64,000 nucleotides of DNA from an uncultured Tenacibaculum sp. (GCA_947501615.1 CANMWK010000005.1:186001-250000), one strand, 5' to 3'; counted from the stretch's first letter, positions 1 to 8,057 are shown. Notes: generated by a model from the sequence alone, not told the origin. A program made the numbers and translations.

Positions 1-1
1 T

Positions 2-745
2 GGCGGAATTAAAAAAATAGCAAAAGTAACAGACAAAGTTGTGCCTGTTATGGTGGTCGTATATGTGCTTGCTGTTATTGTAGTTTTATTAACTAATTTT
101 TCTGAAATTCCAAATGCGATATCACAAATTATCAACGGAGCGTTTCATCCAGAAGGAATTGCAGGTGGTTTTATTGGAGTTATGATTCAAGGTTTTCGTC
201 GTGGCGCATTTTCAAATGAAGCAGGAATCGGATCTTCTTCGATAGCACATGCAGCAGTGAAAACGAATTATGCAGCGAGTGAAGGTTTAGTAGCTTTATT
301 AGAACCTTTTATTGATACTGTTATTGTTTGTACTATGACAGCCTTGGCGTTAATTATAACAGGACAAATAACCGCTGGAAATGAAGTGTCTTTTGAACAA
401 GGAGCAATTTTAACTTCTAAAGCTCTAGAAAGTAGTATTTCTTGGTTTCCATATGTGTTAACTATAGCTGTGATTTTATTTGCGTTTTCTTCTATGATTT
501 CTTGGTCGTATTATGGTTATCAAGCTTGGACGTTTCTCTTCGGAAGAAATAAAACTATCGGAAATATTTACAAAGTCATCTTTTGCATATTTACAGTTGT
601 TGGAGCAGCAGCGACTTTAAATGCAGTAACCGATTTTTCTGATGCTATGGTTTTTTCTATGATGGTACCTAATATGATAGGTTTAGTTGTATTAGCTCCG
701 CAAGTATTAAAAGAACTTAAAAAATATAAATTAAAGATCAAGTAA
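2..745 (+). CDS. Sodium:alanine symporter family (AGCS) protein, 5' end missing
   Basis: This is the C-terminal part of a membrane amino-acid:Na+ (or H+) symporter. The frame is open from base 2, so the true start lies before the window and the GTG at 41 is only an internal valine. The family signature GAFSNEAGIGSSSIAHA is present near the visible start, followed by hydrophobic segments compatible with the last transmembrane helices, and a short basic tail (KKYKLKIK). Members usually have about 450-550 residues, so roughly half is seen. It likely sits in the inner membrane and imports alanine or glycine. The exact substrate cannot be told. The next gene begins 95 bases on, so shared transcription is uncertain. 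Confidence 0.9.
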   Translation, partial: GGIKKIAKVTDKVVPVMVVVYVLAVIVVLLTNFSEIPNAISQIINGAFHPEGIAGGFIGVMIQGFRRGAFSNEAGIGSSSIAHAAVKTNYAASEGLVALLEPFIDTVIVCTMTALALIITGQITAGNEVSFEQGAILTSKALESSISWFPYVLTIAVILFAFSSMISWSYYGYQAWTFLFGRNKTIGNIYKVIFCIFTVVGAAATLNAVTDFSDAMVFSMMVPNMIGLVVLAPQVLKELKKYKLKIK

Positions 746-840
746 AATAAACATTAATTAAAAATGTGTTTATAAGAACATGAAACTTACTAGAAAAAAA
801 ATAAAACCGTAATTTTAAACTCCATTAATTAAACCAAAAC

Positions 841-2289
841 ATGAAAAAAACTCTCATTTTTCTGTTAACAGCAACTATAATTAGTAGCTGTGATACAGAT
901 AAAAAAGAAAAAGCTAATGAAACTAAAGCTGTTGCTACTGTTAACAAAGCAGAGCAAAAGAAAGATAGTGCTAATATTAAGCATTTTTTTAATGCAGCAT
1001 TAACTGAAGGAAAGTCATACGAATGGCTACGCGATTTAACTCAAAATATTGGAGGTCGTTTATCGGGTTCTCCACAAGCTGCTAAAGCTGTTGTTTGGGG
1101 TGAACAACTAATGAAAGACGTAGGTTTAGATTCTGTGTGGTTACAACCTGTTATGGTGCCACATTGGGTTCGAGGAGAAAAAGAAGAAGCGTATTATACT
1201 GTAAACGGAAAGAAAAAAGATGTTCCTGTTTGTGCTTTAGGTTTCTCAATTGCTACTCCTGCATCTGGAATTAAAGCTGAAGTTATTGAAGTAAAAAGTT
1301 TAAAAGAAGCTGAAGAATTAGGCGACAAACTAAAAGGAAAAATAGTATTCTTTAACGGAGCTTTCGATGAAACTTTAATCAATACTTTTCAAGCTTACGG
1401 AGGTTGTGTTGGACAACGTTTTTCTGGAGCAAGAATTTGTGGACAGTTTGGTGCTAAAGGAGTAATTGTTCGTTCAATGACTAACGGAATTAATGATTAT
1501 CCTCATACTGGAACAATGAGTTATGGAGAAATGCCAAAAGAACAATACATTCCTGCAGCAGCAATTAGTTCGAGAGAAGCAGAAAATTTAAGTGCAGATT
1601 TAAAAAAGAATCCAAGTTTACAGTTTTACTTCAAGCAAAGTTGTGAAACATTACCAGATGCGCCATCTCATAACGTTGTAGGTGAAATAAAAGGAAGTGA
1701 AAATCCAGAAAAAATTATTGTTGTAGGTGGACATTTAGATTCTTGGGATTTAGGTGAAGGAGCTCACGACGACGGAACAGGAGTTGTACAATCTTTAGAA
1801 GTAGCCTACTTATTAAAGAAGAATAACATAAAACCTAAAAATACAATTCGAATCGTATTCTTTATGAATGAAGAAAACGGAACTCGTGGAGCGAAAGAAT
1901 ATGCTAGATTAGCAAAATTGAATAAAGAAGTTCATGTTGCTGGTTTGGAAAGTGATGCAGGTGGGCATACACCTAGAGGTTTTTCTATTGACGCAAATGC
2001 AGAAAATACGGCTTTAGTTCAAAGTTGGAAAACGTTATTAGCTCCTTATGGTTTACACGATTTAATTAAAGGTGGAAGTGGAGCAGATATTTCCCCGTTA
2101 AAAGACGATCATGTTACTTTAGCAGGATACAGACCAGACAGTCAGCGTTATTTTGATTATCACCATACGTCTACTGATACTTTTGACAAAGTAAATAAAA
2201 GAGAATTAGAGCTAGGTAGCGCGTCTATGACAAGTTTAGTCTACTTAATGGATAAGTATTTATATACAGACGAAAAAGTAAAACCATAA
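841..2289 (+). CDS. M28 family zinc metallopeptidase lipoprotein (carboxypeptidase Q-like)
   Basis: A 482-aa secreted aminopeptidase/carboxypeptidase of peptidase family M28. The N-terminus is a lipoprotein signal with the lipobox cysteine at C17 (IISSC), so it is probably anchored in the outer membrane or periplasm. A protease-associated insert (about residues 120-260) precedes the catalytic core. The di-zinc ligands are visible: H298 and D300 in GGHLDSWD, D310 in AHDDGTG, E344/E345 in MNEENG, D372 in ESDAGG, and H441/H442 in YHHTSTD. All key residues are present, so it should be active. It ends one base before the DoxX-like gene, with an amidohydrolase next, which suggests a three-gene operon. 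Peptide specificity is unknown. Confidence 0.9.
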   Translation: MKKTLIFLLTATIISSCDTDKKEKANETKAVATVNKAEQKKDSANIKHFFNAALTEGKSYEWLRDLTQNIGGRLSGSPQAAKAVVWGEQLMKDVGLDSVWLQPVMVPHWVRGEKEEAYYTVNGKKKDVPVCALGFSIATPASGIKAEVIEVKSLKEAEELGDKLKGKIVFFNGAFDETLINTFQAYGGCVGQRFSGARICGQFGAKGVIVRSMTNGINDYPHTGTMSYGEMPKEQYIPAAAISSREAENLSADLKKNPSLQFYFKQSCETLPDAPSHNVVGEIKGSENPEKIIVVGGHLDSWDLGEGAHDDGTGVVQSLEVAYLLKKNNIKPKNTIRIVFFMNEENGTRGAKEYARLAKLNKEVHVAGLESDAGGHTPRGFSIDANAENTALVQSWKTLLAPYGLHDLIKGGSGADISPLKDDHVTLAGYRPDSQRYFDYHHTSTDTFDKVNKRELELGSASMTSLVYLMDKYLYTDEKVKP

Positions 2290-2290
2290 T

Positions 2291-2656
2291 ATGGAGCAGA
2301 TGTTTTTGTATTCAAGGTTTCTCATGGCGGTAATGTTAATAGCTATCGGATTTCATCATTTTTATAAACCTAAATTTTATTATCCGATCATACCAGCTTT
2401 CTTTCCTAAGCTTTTTATCACCTATGCTACTGGTATAGTAGAATTAGTTATAGGAATAGGTTTGTGTATTCCAAATTATCAGAAATATGCAGCTTTAGGA
2501 ATGGCTTTGCTTATGATTGCATTTTTACCATTACACATTTGGGATATTACAAGAGAGAAGCCAGCAATGAAAACAAGAAAAGGAGCTTACATTAGGCTTG
2601 TTATTCAATTTGTTTTGATAGCCTGGGCTTGGTTCATATTCAAAAAACTAAACTAA
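2291..2656 (+). CDS. DoxX-like small membrane protein
   Basis: A 121-aa integral membrane protein with about four hydrophobic helices. The pattern (first helix with GFHHFYKPKFY, second with TGIVELVIGIGLCIP, third followed by LPLHIWDI) resembles the DoxX/DoxD-like superfamily common in Bacteroidota. The role of these proteins is poorly defined; redox or quinone-linked functions have been proposed for relatives. The ATG lies one base after the stop of the M28 peptidase gene, and the next gene begins six bases after its own stop, so it is translated as the middle gene of a tight operon. Function here is not inferred beyond the family. Confidence 0.7.
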   Translation: MEQMFLYSRFLMAVMLIAIGFHHFYKPKFYYPIIPAFFPKLFITYATGIVELVIGIGLCIPNYQKYAALGMALLMIAFLPLHIWDITREKPAMKTRKGAYIRLVIQFVLIAWAWFIFKKLN

Positions 2657-2661
2657 CTTAA

Positions 2662-4275
2662 ATGAAAAAAATAATTCTATTATCAGCATTAGGATTCTTA
2701 ACATATTCTTGTCAACAAAAACAAAAGGTTGATGTTATTGTTAAAAATGCGAATGCTTATACTGTAAATAAAAACTTCGAAACTGTTGAAAGTTTTGCTA
2801 TTCAAGATGGGAAATTTGTAGCGGTTGGATCAACAACAGAAATTGAAAATAAATATGAAGCAACTTCAGTAATAGATGCTGAAGGAAAAGCCGTTTATCC
2901 AGGTTTTATAGATGGACATTGTCATTTCTTTAGATTCGGATTGCAATTGCAACAAGTAGATGTAGTTGGAACAAAAAGTTATGATGAAGTTTTAGAAAAA
3001 TTAGTTGCTTTTCAGAAAGAGAAAAACCTTCCTTTTATCACAGGTAGAGGTTGGGACCAGAATGATTGGGAAGTAAAAAAGTTTCCTACAAAAGAGAAAT
3101 TAGATCAACTTTTTCCAGATACTCCTGTAGCAATCACAAGAGTTGACGGGCATGCAATGTTGGTGAATCAAAAAGCTTTAGATGTTTCTGGAATTACAAA
3201 TGATTCTAAAGTTGAAGGAGGAGAATTTATCAAGGAAGATGGAAAACTAACAGGAGTATTAATTGATAATGCAATGGATTTTGTAAAAGTTCCTGTGGCT
3301 TCTAAAGCAGAACAAATTCAAGCCTTAAAAGATGCAGAGAAAATTAATTTTTCTTACGGTTTAACAACTGTTGTTGATGCAGGTTTAGATCAAGAAACAA
3401 TCGAGCTCATCGATAGTTTACAGCAAGCTGATGATTTAAAAATTAGAATGTATGCAATGGTTTCTGCAACGCAAAAGAATTTAGATTACTACATTAAAAA
3501 GGGAATTATTAAAACAGATCGTTTAAATGTTCGTTCTTTTAAAGTTTACGGAGACGGAGCTTTAGGTTCTCGTGGAGCTGCATTAAAAAAGCCATATAGC
3601 GATCGGCATAATCATTTCGGAGCATTAATTTTTTCTCCTGAACGTTATAAGGAAATTGCAAAGCAAATTGCGGATTCAGAATATCAAATGAATACGCATG
3701 CCATTGGAGATTCAGCAAATTATTTAATGTTGAAAACATATCAAGAAGTTTTAAAAGGTCAAACCGATAGACGTTGGAGAATAGAACATGCACAAATTGT
3801 AGATCAACAAGATTTTGATCTGTTTAAAAATGTAATTCCATCAATTCAGCCTACACACGCAACTTCAGATATGTATTGGGCAGCAGATCGAGTAGGAGAA
3901 GAAAGAATAAAAGGAGGTTATGCTTTTAAACAGCTGTTAAATGTATACGGAAAAGTAGCTTTAGGTACCGATTATCCTGTAGAAAGAGTCAATCCATTTT
4001 TAACTTTTTACGCTGCTGTTGCTAGAAAAGATTTAAATAATTATCCTGAAAACGGATATCAAATGGAAAATGCCTTAACCAGAGAAGAAACGTTGAAAGG
4101 AATGACAATTTGGAATGCCTATGCTAATTTCGAAGAACATGAAAAAGGAAGTATTGAAGTAGGTAAAATGGCAGATTTCATCATCTTAGATCAAGATATA
4201 ATGAAAGTAGATATTAACAAAGTACCTAAAACAAATGTTTTAGAAACGTATTTGAGTGGAGAGAAAGTAAAGTAG
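2662..4275 (+). CDS. Amidohydrolase family 3 (YtcJ-like) lipoprotein
   Basis: A 537-aa metal-dependent hydrolase of the amidohydrolase superfamily (amidohydrolase 3, YtcJ-like). It begins with a lipoprotein signal (lipobox C17 in TYSC). Metal-site landmarks are visible: HxH at H86/H88 in GHCHFF, H346 in NTHAIGDSA, H376 in RIEHAQ, and the catalytic aspartate D437 in LGTDYPV. N- and C-terminal beta-sandwich strands typical of the fold surround the barrel (the C-terminal part reads GKMADFIILD). Members hydrolyse amide or imine bonds, but the substrate cannot be predicted. It is the last gene of the operon with the M28 peptidase and DoxX-like protein, so a role in degrading external peptides or amides is possible (inference). 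Confidence 0.87.
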   Translation: MKKIILLSALGFLTYSCQQKQKVDVIVKNANAYTVNKNFETVESFAIQDGKFVAVGSTTEIENKYEATSVIDAEGKAVYPGFIDGHCHFFRFGLQLQQVDVVGTKSYDEVLEKLVAFQKEKNLPFITGRGWDQNDWEVKKFPTKEKLDQLFPDTPVAITRVDGHAMLVNQKALDVSGITNDSKVEGGEFIKEDGKLTGVLIDNAMDFVKVPVASKAEQIQALKDAEKINFSYGLTTVVDAGLDQETIELIDSLQQADDLKIRMYAMVSATQKNLDYYIKKGIIKTDRLNVRSFKVYGDGALGSRGAALKKPYSDRHNHFGALIFSPERYKEIAKQIADSEYQMNTHAIGDSANYLMLKTYQEVLKGQTDRRWRIEHAQIVDQQDFDLFKNVIPSIQPTHATSDMYWAADRVGEERIKGGYAFKQLLNVYGKVALGTDYPVERVNPFLTFYAAVARKDLNNYPENGYQMENALTREETLKGMTIWNAYANFEEHEKGSIEVGKMADFIILDQDIMKVDINKVPKTNVLETYLSGEKVK

Positions 4276-4356
4276 GTTTTACTTAAATTATTCAAAAAGT
4301 AAGGGTTCTTTTAAAATTCTGTGTAAGGAATTGAGAAATGACCCGTTTTTAATAGT

Positions 4357-4836
4357 ATGAGATCTATAAAAATATTCACTGGACTATTATTTTTAGTATT
4401 GTCTATCTATGGACAGCAAACTGAAAAGGAAGCATTAAAAGAATTATCTTTTTTAATTGGAGATTGGAAAGGAACATCAACTTCATATTCAAAAAAAGGA
4501 GTAAAGAAAGTGTCAGTAACCGAAAATGTAAGTTATTTATTGGATGGTGATTTAATTCAACTTAATGTGAAATCGGAATGGATTGCGTTACACACTATTA
4601 TCAGTTATAATGTTAAGGATAAAAAATACTACTATTATCCATTCACAAAGAAAGGAAATAAACAAGGATATAAAGGAGAAATGGTTGATGGGAAGTTTAT
4701 GGTATATTTTGATGAAAGTACTCGATTAACTTTTACAAAAACAACTAAAGGAGAATTTCATGAGTTTGGCGAGCGTTTAGTTGATGGAAATTGGGAGAAA
4801 TACTTTGAGGATATTCTAGAACTTCAAAAAAAATAA
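4357..4836 (+). CDS. Secreted protein with DUF1579-like FLIGDWKG motif
   Basis: A 159-aa protein with an N-terminal signal peptide (hydrophobic stretch ending around YGQQ) and no lipobox. After the signal it carries LSFLIGDWKG followed by alternating beta-strand-like segments. This pattern is seen in small lipocalin-like or DUF1579-type exported proteins, where FxxGxWxG starts the barrel. Ligand and function are unknown. It stands alone between the amidohydrolase gene and the Cys-rich peptide gene, on the same strand as both. Confidence 0.6.
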   Translation: MRSIKIFTGLLFLVLSIYGQQTEKEALKELSFLIGDWKGTSTSYSKKGVKKVSVTENVSYLLDGDLIQLNVKSEWIALHTIISYNVKDKKYYYYPFTKKGNKQGYKGEMVDGKFMVYFDESTRLTFTKTTKGEFHEFGERLVDGNWEKYFEDILELQKK

Positions 4837-4899
4837 ATTACAATTTGCGTCTTTTTTAAAAGTTTCATGTCTATTAAGTGAAATTTTAAAATAAATATT

Positions 4900-5004
4900 A
4901 TGACGTATAAAGGCGAATGTACCTGTAATTGTGAAGGATGCAAGACAGGAAGTTGTACAAATTGCACTTGTGAAAACTGTACATGTTCAAATTGTAACTG
5001 TTAA
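4900..5004 (+). CDS. 34-aa cysteine-rich metallothionein-like peptide
   Basis: A short ORF starting ATGACGTATAAA and ending TAA. Eleven of 34 residues are cysteine, at positions 7, 9, 11, 14, 19, 22, 24, 27, 29, 32 and 34, in CxC and CxxC spacing. There are no aromatic residues apart from Y3 and no hydrophobic core. This is the composition of a metallothionein, a cytosolic metal-thiolate peptide that binds Zn, Cu or Cd. It is unusually short and does not match a bacterial metallothionein family I can name. A clean intrinsic terminator follows 17 bases after the stop, which supports a real mono-cistronic gene. The next gene is an ECF sigma factor whose tail is also cysteine-rich. Metal binding is an inference from composition. 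Confidence 0.72.
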   Translation: MTYKGECTCNCEGCKTGSCTNCTCENCTCSNCNC

Positions 5005-5020
5005 TTAAAAATAATTTAAA

Positions 5021-5057
5021 TAGAGTTTCGATGCATTGTTGTTGAAACTCTATTTTT
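5021..5057 (+). terminator. Intrinsic terminator after the Cys-rich peptide gene
   Basis: A perfect 9-bp stem, TAGAGTTTC (5021-5029) with GAAACTCTA (5044-5052), and a 14-base loop is followed by five T. It separates the small Cys-rich gene from the sigma-factor gene, so the two have separate transcripts. The downstream promoter overlaps its right arm. Confidence 0.8.
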
Positions 5058-5072
5058 CATAAATTATCTTTG
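5042..5072 (+). promoter_or_regulatory. Bacteroidota-type promoter for the ECF sigma gene
   Basis: The -7 box TATCTTTG (5065-5072) matches TAnnTTTG, and a TTG (5042-5044) lies 20 bases upstream as a -33 element. The ATG is at 5078, five bases after the box, so the transcript should be leaderless or nearly so. Confidence 0.55.
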
Positions 5073-5077
5073 TATAT

Positions 5078-5638
5078 ATGAATACTCATGAGATTTGGAT
5101 AAATTACAGTGAAGATTTAAAAAGGTTTATTTTTAGTAAAGTTAAAAATGAAGCTACTGCAGAGGATATATTACAGGATACTTTTTTTCGAATTCATAGC
5201 AAACTAGCTACATTAAAAAATGCATCTAAACTGAAACCTTGGGTGTTTGCAATAGCTAGGAATACCATGTATGATCATTTTAAAGCTTTAGGGAAAACAA
5301 TTACATTTGATATAGTTGAAATCGCTTTTGAAGATAATAAGAATGAGCATTCAGAGCTAGATTGTTTACCAGGAATTATTAAAAATCTTCCTGAAAAATA
5401 TAGAATACCATTGTTTTTGTATGATATTAAAGGCATAAAACAACAAGAAATTGCTAAGCAATTAGGCTTACCTTTGTCTACAGTAAAGTCACAAGTTCAA
5501 AGAGCTAGAAAACTGATTATGAAAGGGTATATGGATTGTTGTGGTTATACAGTTAATGAAAAAGGTAAATTAGTAGGAGAAATTAAAGAAAAAGAAGATT
5601 GTAAAGTTTGTAGTCATGTTAACCAAAGCAATAGTTGA
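5078..5638 (+). CDS. ECF sigma-70 factor, SigZ-like, with Cys-rich C-terminal tail
   Basis: A 186-aa ECF sigma factor. Region 2 is visible around residues 10-65 (AEDILQDTFFRIHSKL, then KPWVFAIARN), and region 4 around 105-150 with the helix-turn-helix KQQEIAKQLGLPLSTVKSQVQRA. After region 4 there is a tail with C154-C155 (MDCCGY) and C175-C178 (DCKVC). This CC...CxxC tail resembles SigZ-like factors and could bind a metal or form disulfides, letting the sigma factor sense redox or metal directly without an anti-sigma factor; none is encoded nearby. It follows the Cys-rich peptide gene and overlaps the next Crp/Fnr gene by 23 bases, which implies translational coupling. The sensing role is inference. 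Confidence 0.85.
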   Translation: MNTHEIWINYSEDLKRFIFSKVKNEATAEDILQDTFFRIHSKLATLKNASKLKPWVFAIARNTMYDHFKALGKTITFDIVEIAFEDNKNEHSELDCLPGIIKNLPEKYRIPLFLYDIKGIKQQEIAKQLGLPLSTVKSQVQRARKLIMKGYMDCCGYTVNEKGKLVGEIKEKEDCKVCSHVNQSNS

Positions 5639-6200
5639 TCATATTTTTGAAGATGTACATTTAACGGTACAAGAACGCACGCTTATATTTTCTAAATTAG
5701 AGTATGTTACTGTTAAAAAAGGACAAGTATTACTCACCCAAGCACAAGAAATAAAGAATCAATTTTTTGTAATAGAAGGTTGCTTACGAACTTTTTATTT
5801 AGATGAACTAGGTAAAGAGTATACTTTACAATTTGCAGTTAAAGATTGGTGGATAAGCGATTACATAGCTTTGTGGACAGACAATAAAACGGTTTTAAAT
5901 ATAGAATGTATACGAACTTCAAAATTAGTTAGTATTAGTCAGAAATCACTAGATCAGCTTTTTGTTGAAATTCCGAAACTTAATACTTTTTTTAGGCAAA
6001 AATTGCAAAAGGCTTTCGTAAGACAAGAGAAACGAATTTTATCAAATCTGACAAAATCTGCCAAAGAACGTTATTTAGATTTTATTAGAGTTTATCCTGA
6101 TTTTGAAAAGTTTATTAAAAATTTCCATATCGCTTCTTATTTAGGAATAACTACGCAAAGTTTGAGCAGAATACGAAAAGATATTGCGCAAAACACATAA
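5616..6200 (+). CDS. Crp/Fnr family transcriptional regulator
   Basis: A 194-aa regulator with an N-terminal cyclic-nucleotide-binding-type beta-roll (about residues 15-130, including GQVLLTQAQEIKNQFFVIEGCLR) and a C-terminal winged helix (IASYLGITTQSLSRIRKDI, about 165-190). No FNR-type iron-sulfur cysteine cluster is visible, so the signal is unknown. The start lies inside the end of the sigma-factor gene (23-base overlap in another frame), so the two are co-transcribed. It resembles the regulator at 7373-7966 in length and in the KSAKERYLDF / ETAKERYLIF segment, so they are probably paralogues. The DJ-1-like gene downstream could be a target (inference). Confidence 0.88.
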   Translation: MLTKAIVDHIFEDVHLTVQERTLIFSKLEYVTVKKGQVLLTQAQEIKNQFFVIEGCLRTFYLDELGKEYTLQFAVKDWWISDYIALWTDNKTVLNIECIRTSKLVSISQKSLDQLFVEIPKLNTFFRQKLQKAFVRQEKRILSNLTKSAKERYLDFIRVYPDFEKFIKNFHIASYLGITTQSLSRIRKDIAQNT

Positions 6201-6270
6201 ATTACCATACATCAATTTTTATCTCAAAGCTCAGTTTTATTTTTGTGATATAATTTGAATTACAGAATTT

Positions 6271-6945
6271 ATGAAAAAAGTATTGTTTGTATTAACCAGT
6301 CACGATAAGCTAGGAAGTACAGAAGAAAAAACAGGTTTTTGGGTAGAAGAATTTGCTAGTCCGTATTATTATTTAGCAGATAAAGATGTAGAAATAACTT
6401 TAGCATCACCAAAAGGAGGACAACCACCAATTGACCCTAAGAGTGAATTGCCAGATTTTCAAACACCAGCAACAGAGCGATTTAATAAAGATGAAAGTCT
6501 TCAAAATCAATTAGCCAATACAAAAGTATTAGGAGAAGTTAAAGCAGAAGATTTTGATGCTGTTTTTTATCCAGGTGGTCACGGACCATTATGGGATTTA
6601 GCAGAAGACAAAGATTCAGTTCGTTTAATTGAAGATTTTTATAACAGTAATAAACCAGTAGGAGCAGTTTGTCACGCACCAGCAGTTTTTAAAAATACAA
6701 CGAGTAATGGAGCGTCTTTAGTAAAAGGGAAGAAAGTTACCGGATTTAGTAATACAGAAGAAGAAGCTGTTCAATTAACGGAAGTAGTACCGTTTTTAGT
6801 AGAAAACATGTTGCAAGAAAATGGAGGTCAGTACTCAAAATCTGAAGATTGGCATCCGTATGCAGTTGAAGACGGACATTTAATTACTGGTCAAAATCCA
6901 GCATCATCAGAATTAGTAGCCGAATTATTATTAAAGCAATTGTAA
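6271..6945 (+). CDS. DJ-1/PfpI family protein (Hsp31-like class I glutamine amidotransferase fold)
   Basis: A 224-aa cytosolic protein of the DJ-1/ThiJ/PfpI superfamily. The nucleophile elbow is AVCHAP with C134-H135, and the acidic partner probably lies in TGFWVEEF near residue 26. The segment YPGGHGPLWDL matches the Hsp31/glyoxalase III-like branch (type 1 glutamine amidotransferase domain proteins). These proteins act as chaperones, as glutathione-independent glyoxalases or in deglycation; which applies here cannot be decided. It sits between two Crp/Fnr genes and ends at a strong terminator, in what looks like a stress-response cluster. Confidence 0.88.
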   Translation: MKKVLFVLTSHDKLGSTEEKTGFWVEEFASPYYYLADKDVEITLASPKGGQPPIDPKSELPDFQTPATERFNKDESLQNQLANTKVLGEVKAEDFDAVFYPGGHGPLWDLAEDKDSVRLIEDFYNSNKPVGAVCHAPAVFKNTTSNGASLVKGKKVTGFSNTEEEAVQLTEVVPFLVENMLQENGGQYSKSEDWHPYAVEDGHLITGQNPASSELVAELLLKQL

Positions 6946-6956
6946 TAAGACCTAAG

Positions 6957-6985
6957 AAAACCACTCAATTACTTGAGTGGTTTTT
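6957..6985 (+). terminator. Intrinsic terminator after the DJ-1-like gene
   Basis: Stem AAAACCACTCAA with TTGAGTGGTTTTT around a 4-base loop, the right arm running into a T tract. Confidence 0.85.
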
Positions 6986-7088
6986 CAATGAGAAAGAAAA
7001 ACTACTAAAAACTACGAAATAATGTTTGACTTACTTTTTAGTGTATTTTGATTAGCGTTTTGCTAATTTTTTCTTTGTTTAAGCTTCA

Positions 7089-7166
7089 CTAATGTCTAAT
7101 GGCATATCCTGCCGCTTTACCAAGTTTTCTTAAATTCATTAAAATTATTTTTATTAAATCTCTCAT
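7089..7166 (-). CDS. Possible 25-aa cationic peptide in the 6986-7372 gap
   Basis: The 387-base gap between the DJ-1-like and second Crp/Fnr genes has no long ORF. On the minus strand it holds a 25-codon ORF (ATG at 7166, TAG at 7089) reading MRDLIKIIL, MNLRKLGK, AAGYAIRH. It would be a basic amphipathic peptide with seven K/R residues. A -7 box (TACTTTTG on the minus strand, 7213-7206) lies 40 bases upstream. A 28-codon ORF in another frame from the same region is an equal alternative. No homologue is recognised, and the call rests only on the promoter-like box and composition. Confidence 0.25.
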   Translation of the reverse strand: MRDLIKIILMNLRKLGKAAGYAIRH

Positions 7167-7205
7167 AATCATTTATAATTAATTGGTTAATTATTCCTTT
7201 CATTA

Positions 7206-7213
7206 CAAAAGTA
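7206..7213 (-). promoter_or_regulatory. -7 promoter box (minus strand) in the 6986-7372 gap
   Basis: Reads TACTTTTG on the minus strand, matching TAnnTTTG. The nearest TTTG upstream (7243-7240) leaves a 26-base spacer, longer than ideal. It could drive the small minus-strand ORF or an untranslated RNA. Confidence 0.35.
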
Positions 7214-7306
7214 CGATCAAGACCTAAGTCATATTAACTCAAAAGATTTAGATATTAGCTCATTTACAATTTTGAGTCAAAACTAGAATCACTTCATTAT
7301 AAATGT

Positions 7307-7314
7307 TACATTTG
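7307..7314 (+). promoter_or_regulatory. -7 promoter box upstream of the second Crp/Fnr gene
   Basis: TACATTTG matches TAnnTTTG and lies 58 bases before the TTG start at 7373. No good -33 TTTG is seen at the usual distance, so this is only a likely promoter. Confidence 0.35.
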
Positions 7315-7372
7315 AGAATAAGTAAGGTTCTTTTTTGTAGAACTATAAACTGTAATATTTATAAAATTAGTT

Positions 7373-7966
7373 TTGGAACACACATTAACACTTATTCGTT
7401 ATATTAATAAAATAGTTGAGTTAGATTCAAATGAAGAACAAGTTATAATTGATGCTTTAACGCTTAGAAAATATTTAAAAGATCAATATATAGTTCAACA
7501 GGGAGATGTTTGTAAATGCATCAATTTTATTTTAAAAGGATGTACAAAAACATCTTATATGGATAGTAACGGTCAAGAACATATTGTTATGTTTTCTATT
7601 GAAGATTGGTGGACATCGGATATGGGAAGTTTTATAACTCAAACACCAGCAGATTATAATGTTCAGTGTATAGAGAATACAGAGTTATTACAGTTGAACT
7701 ATACTACTGTAGAAGAGTTGTTTGTGAAAATTCCAAAACTAGAACGATTCTTCAGAAAAATAACAGAACGAGCTTTAGTAGCTTCTCAAAAGAGAATTAT
7801 TACAAACTTCAGTGAAACGGCTAAAGAGAGGTATTTAATTTTTAAAGAGAATTATCCAGAAATAGAAAAGAGAGTACCGCAATATTTGTTAGCCTCTTAT
7901 CTTGGTATTACAAAAGAGTTTCTAAGTAGAATAAAGAGTAAATTAGCAAGAGAACCGAAAAGTTAA
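7373..7966 (+). CDS. Crp/Fnr family transcriptional regulator (second copy)
   Basis: A 197-aa regulator with a cyclic-nucleotide-binding-type domain (about residues 20-130) and a C-terminal helix-turn-helix (LASYLGITKEFLSRIKSKL). The N-terminus MEHTLTLIRYINKIVEL fits the family only if the TTG at 7373 is the start; the next ATG is far downstream and would remove much of the beta-roll. Its FVKIPKLERFFRK and SETAKERYLIF segments closely match the regulator at 5616-6200. No iron-sulfur cysteines are seen. The YceI gene begins 91 bases later on the same strand and is a plausible target, since small Crp/Fnr genes often neighbour YceI genes in this phylum (general knowledge, not proven here). Confidence 0.87.
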   Translation: MEHTLTLIRYINKIVELDSNEEQVIIDALTLRKYLKDQYIVQQGDVCKCINFILKGCTKTSYMDSNGQEHIVMFSIEDWWTSDMGSFITQTPADYNVQCIENTELLQLNYTTVEELFVKIPKLERFFRKITERALVASQKRIITNFSETAKERYLIFKENYPEIEKRVPQYLLASYLGITKEFLSRIKSKLAREPKS

Positions 7967-8057
7967 ACTAGTTTAATATGATTTCATAAAATAGATCATT
8001 TTTACCTTCGTCTTTCTTACGGAAATTTGTTGTGTAATTTTTATTAAAACAAATACG

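Noticed and set aside
7368-7375. TAGTTTTG as a -7 box for the second Crp/Fnr gene
   Set aside because: It overlaps the TTG start codon at 7373 and no suitable start exists soon after it, so its match to the consensus is probably chance; the TACATTTG box at 7307 is preferred.
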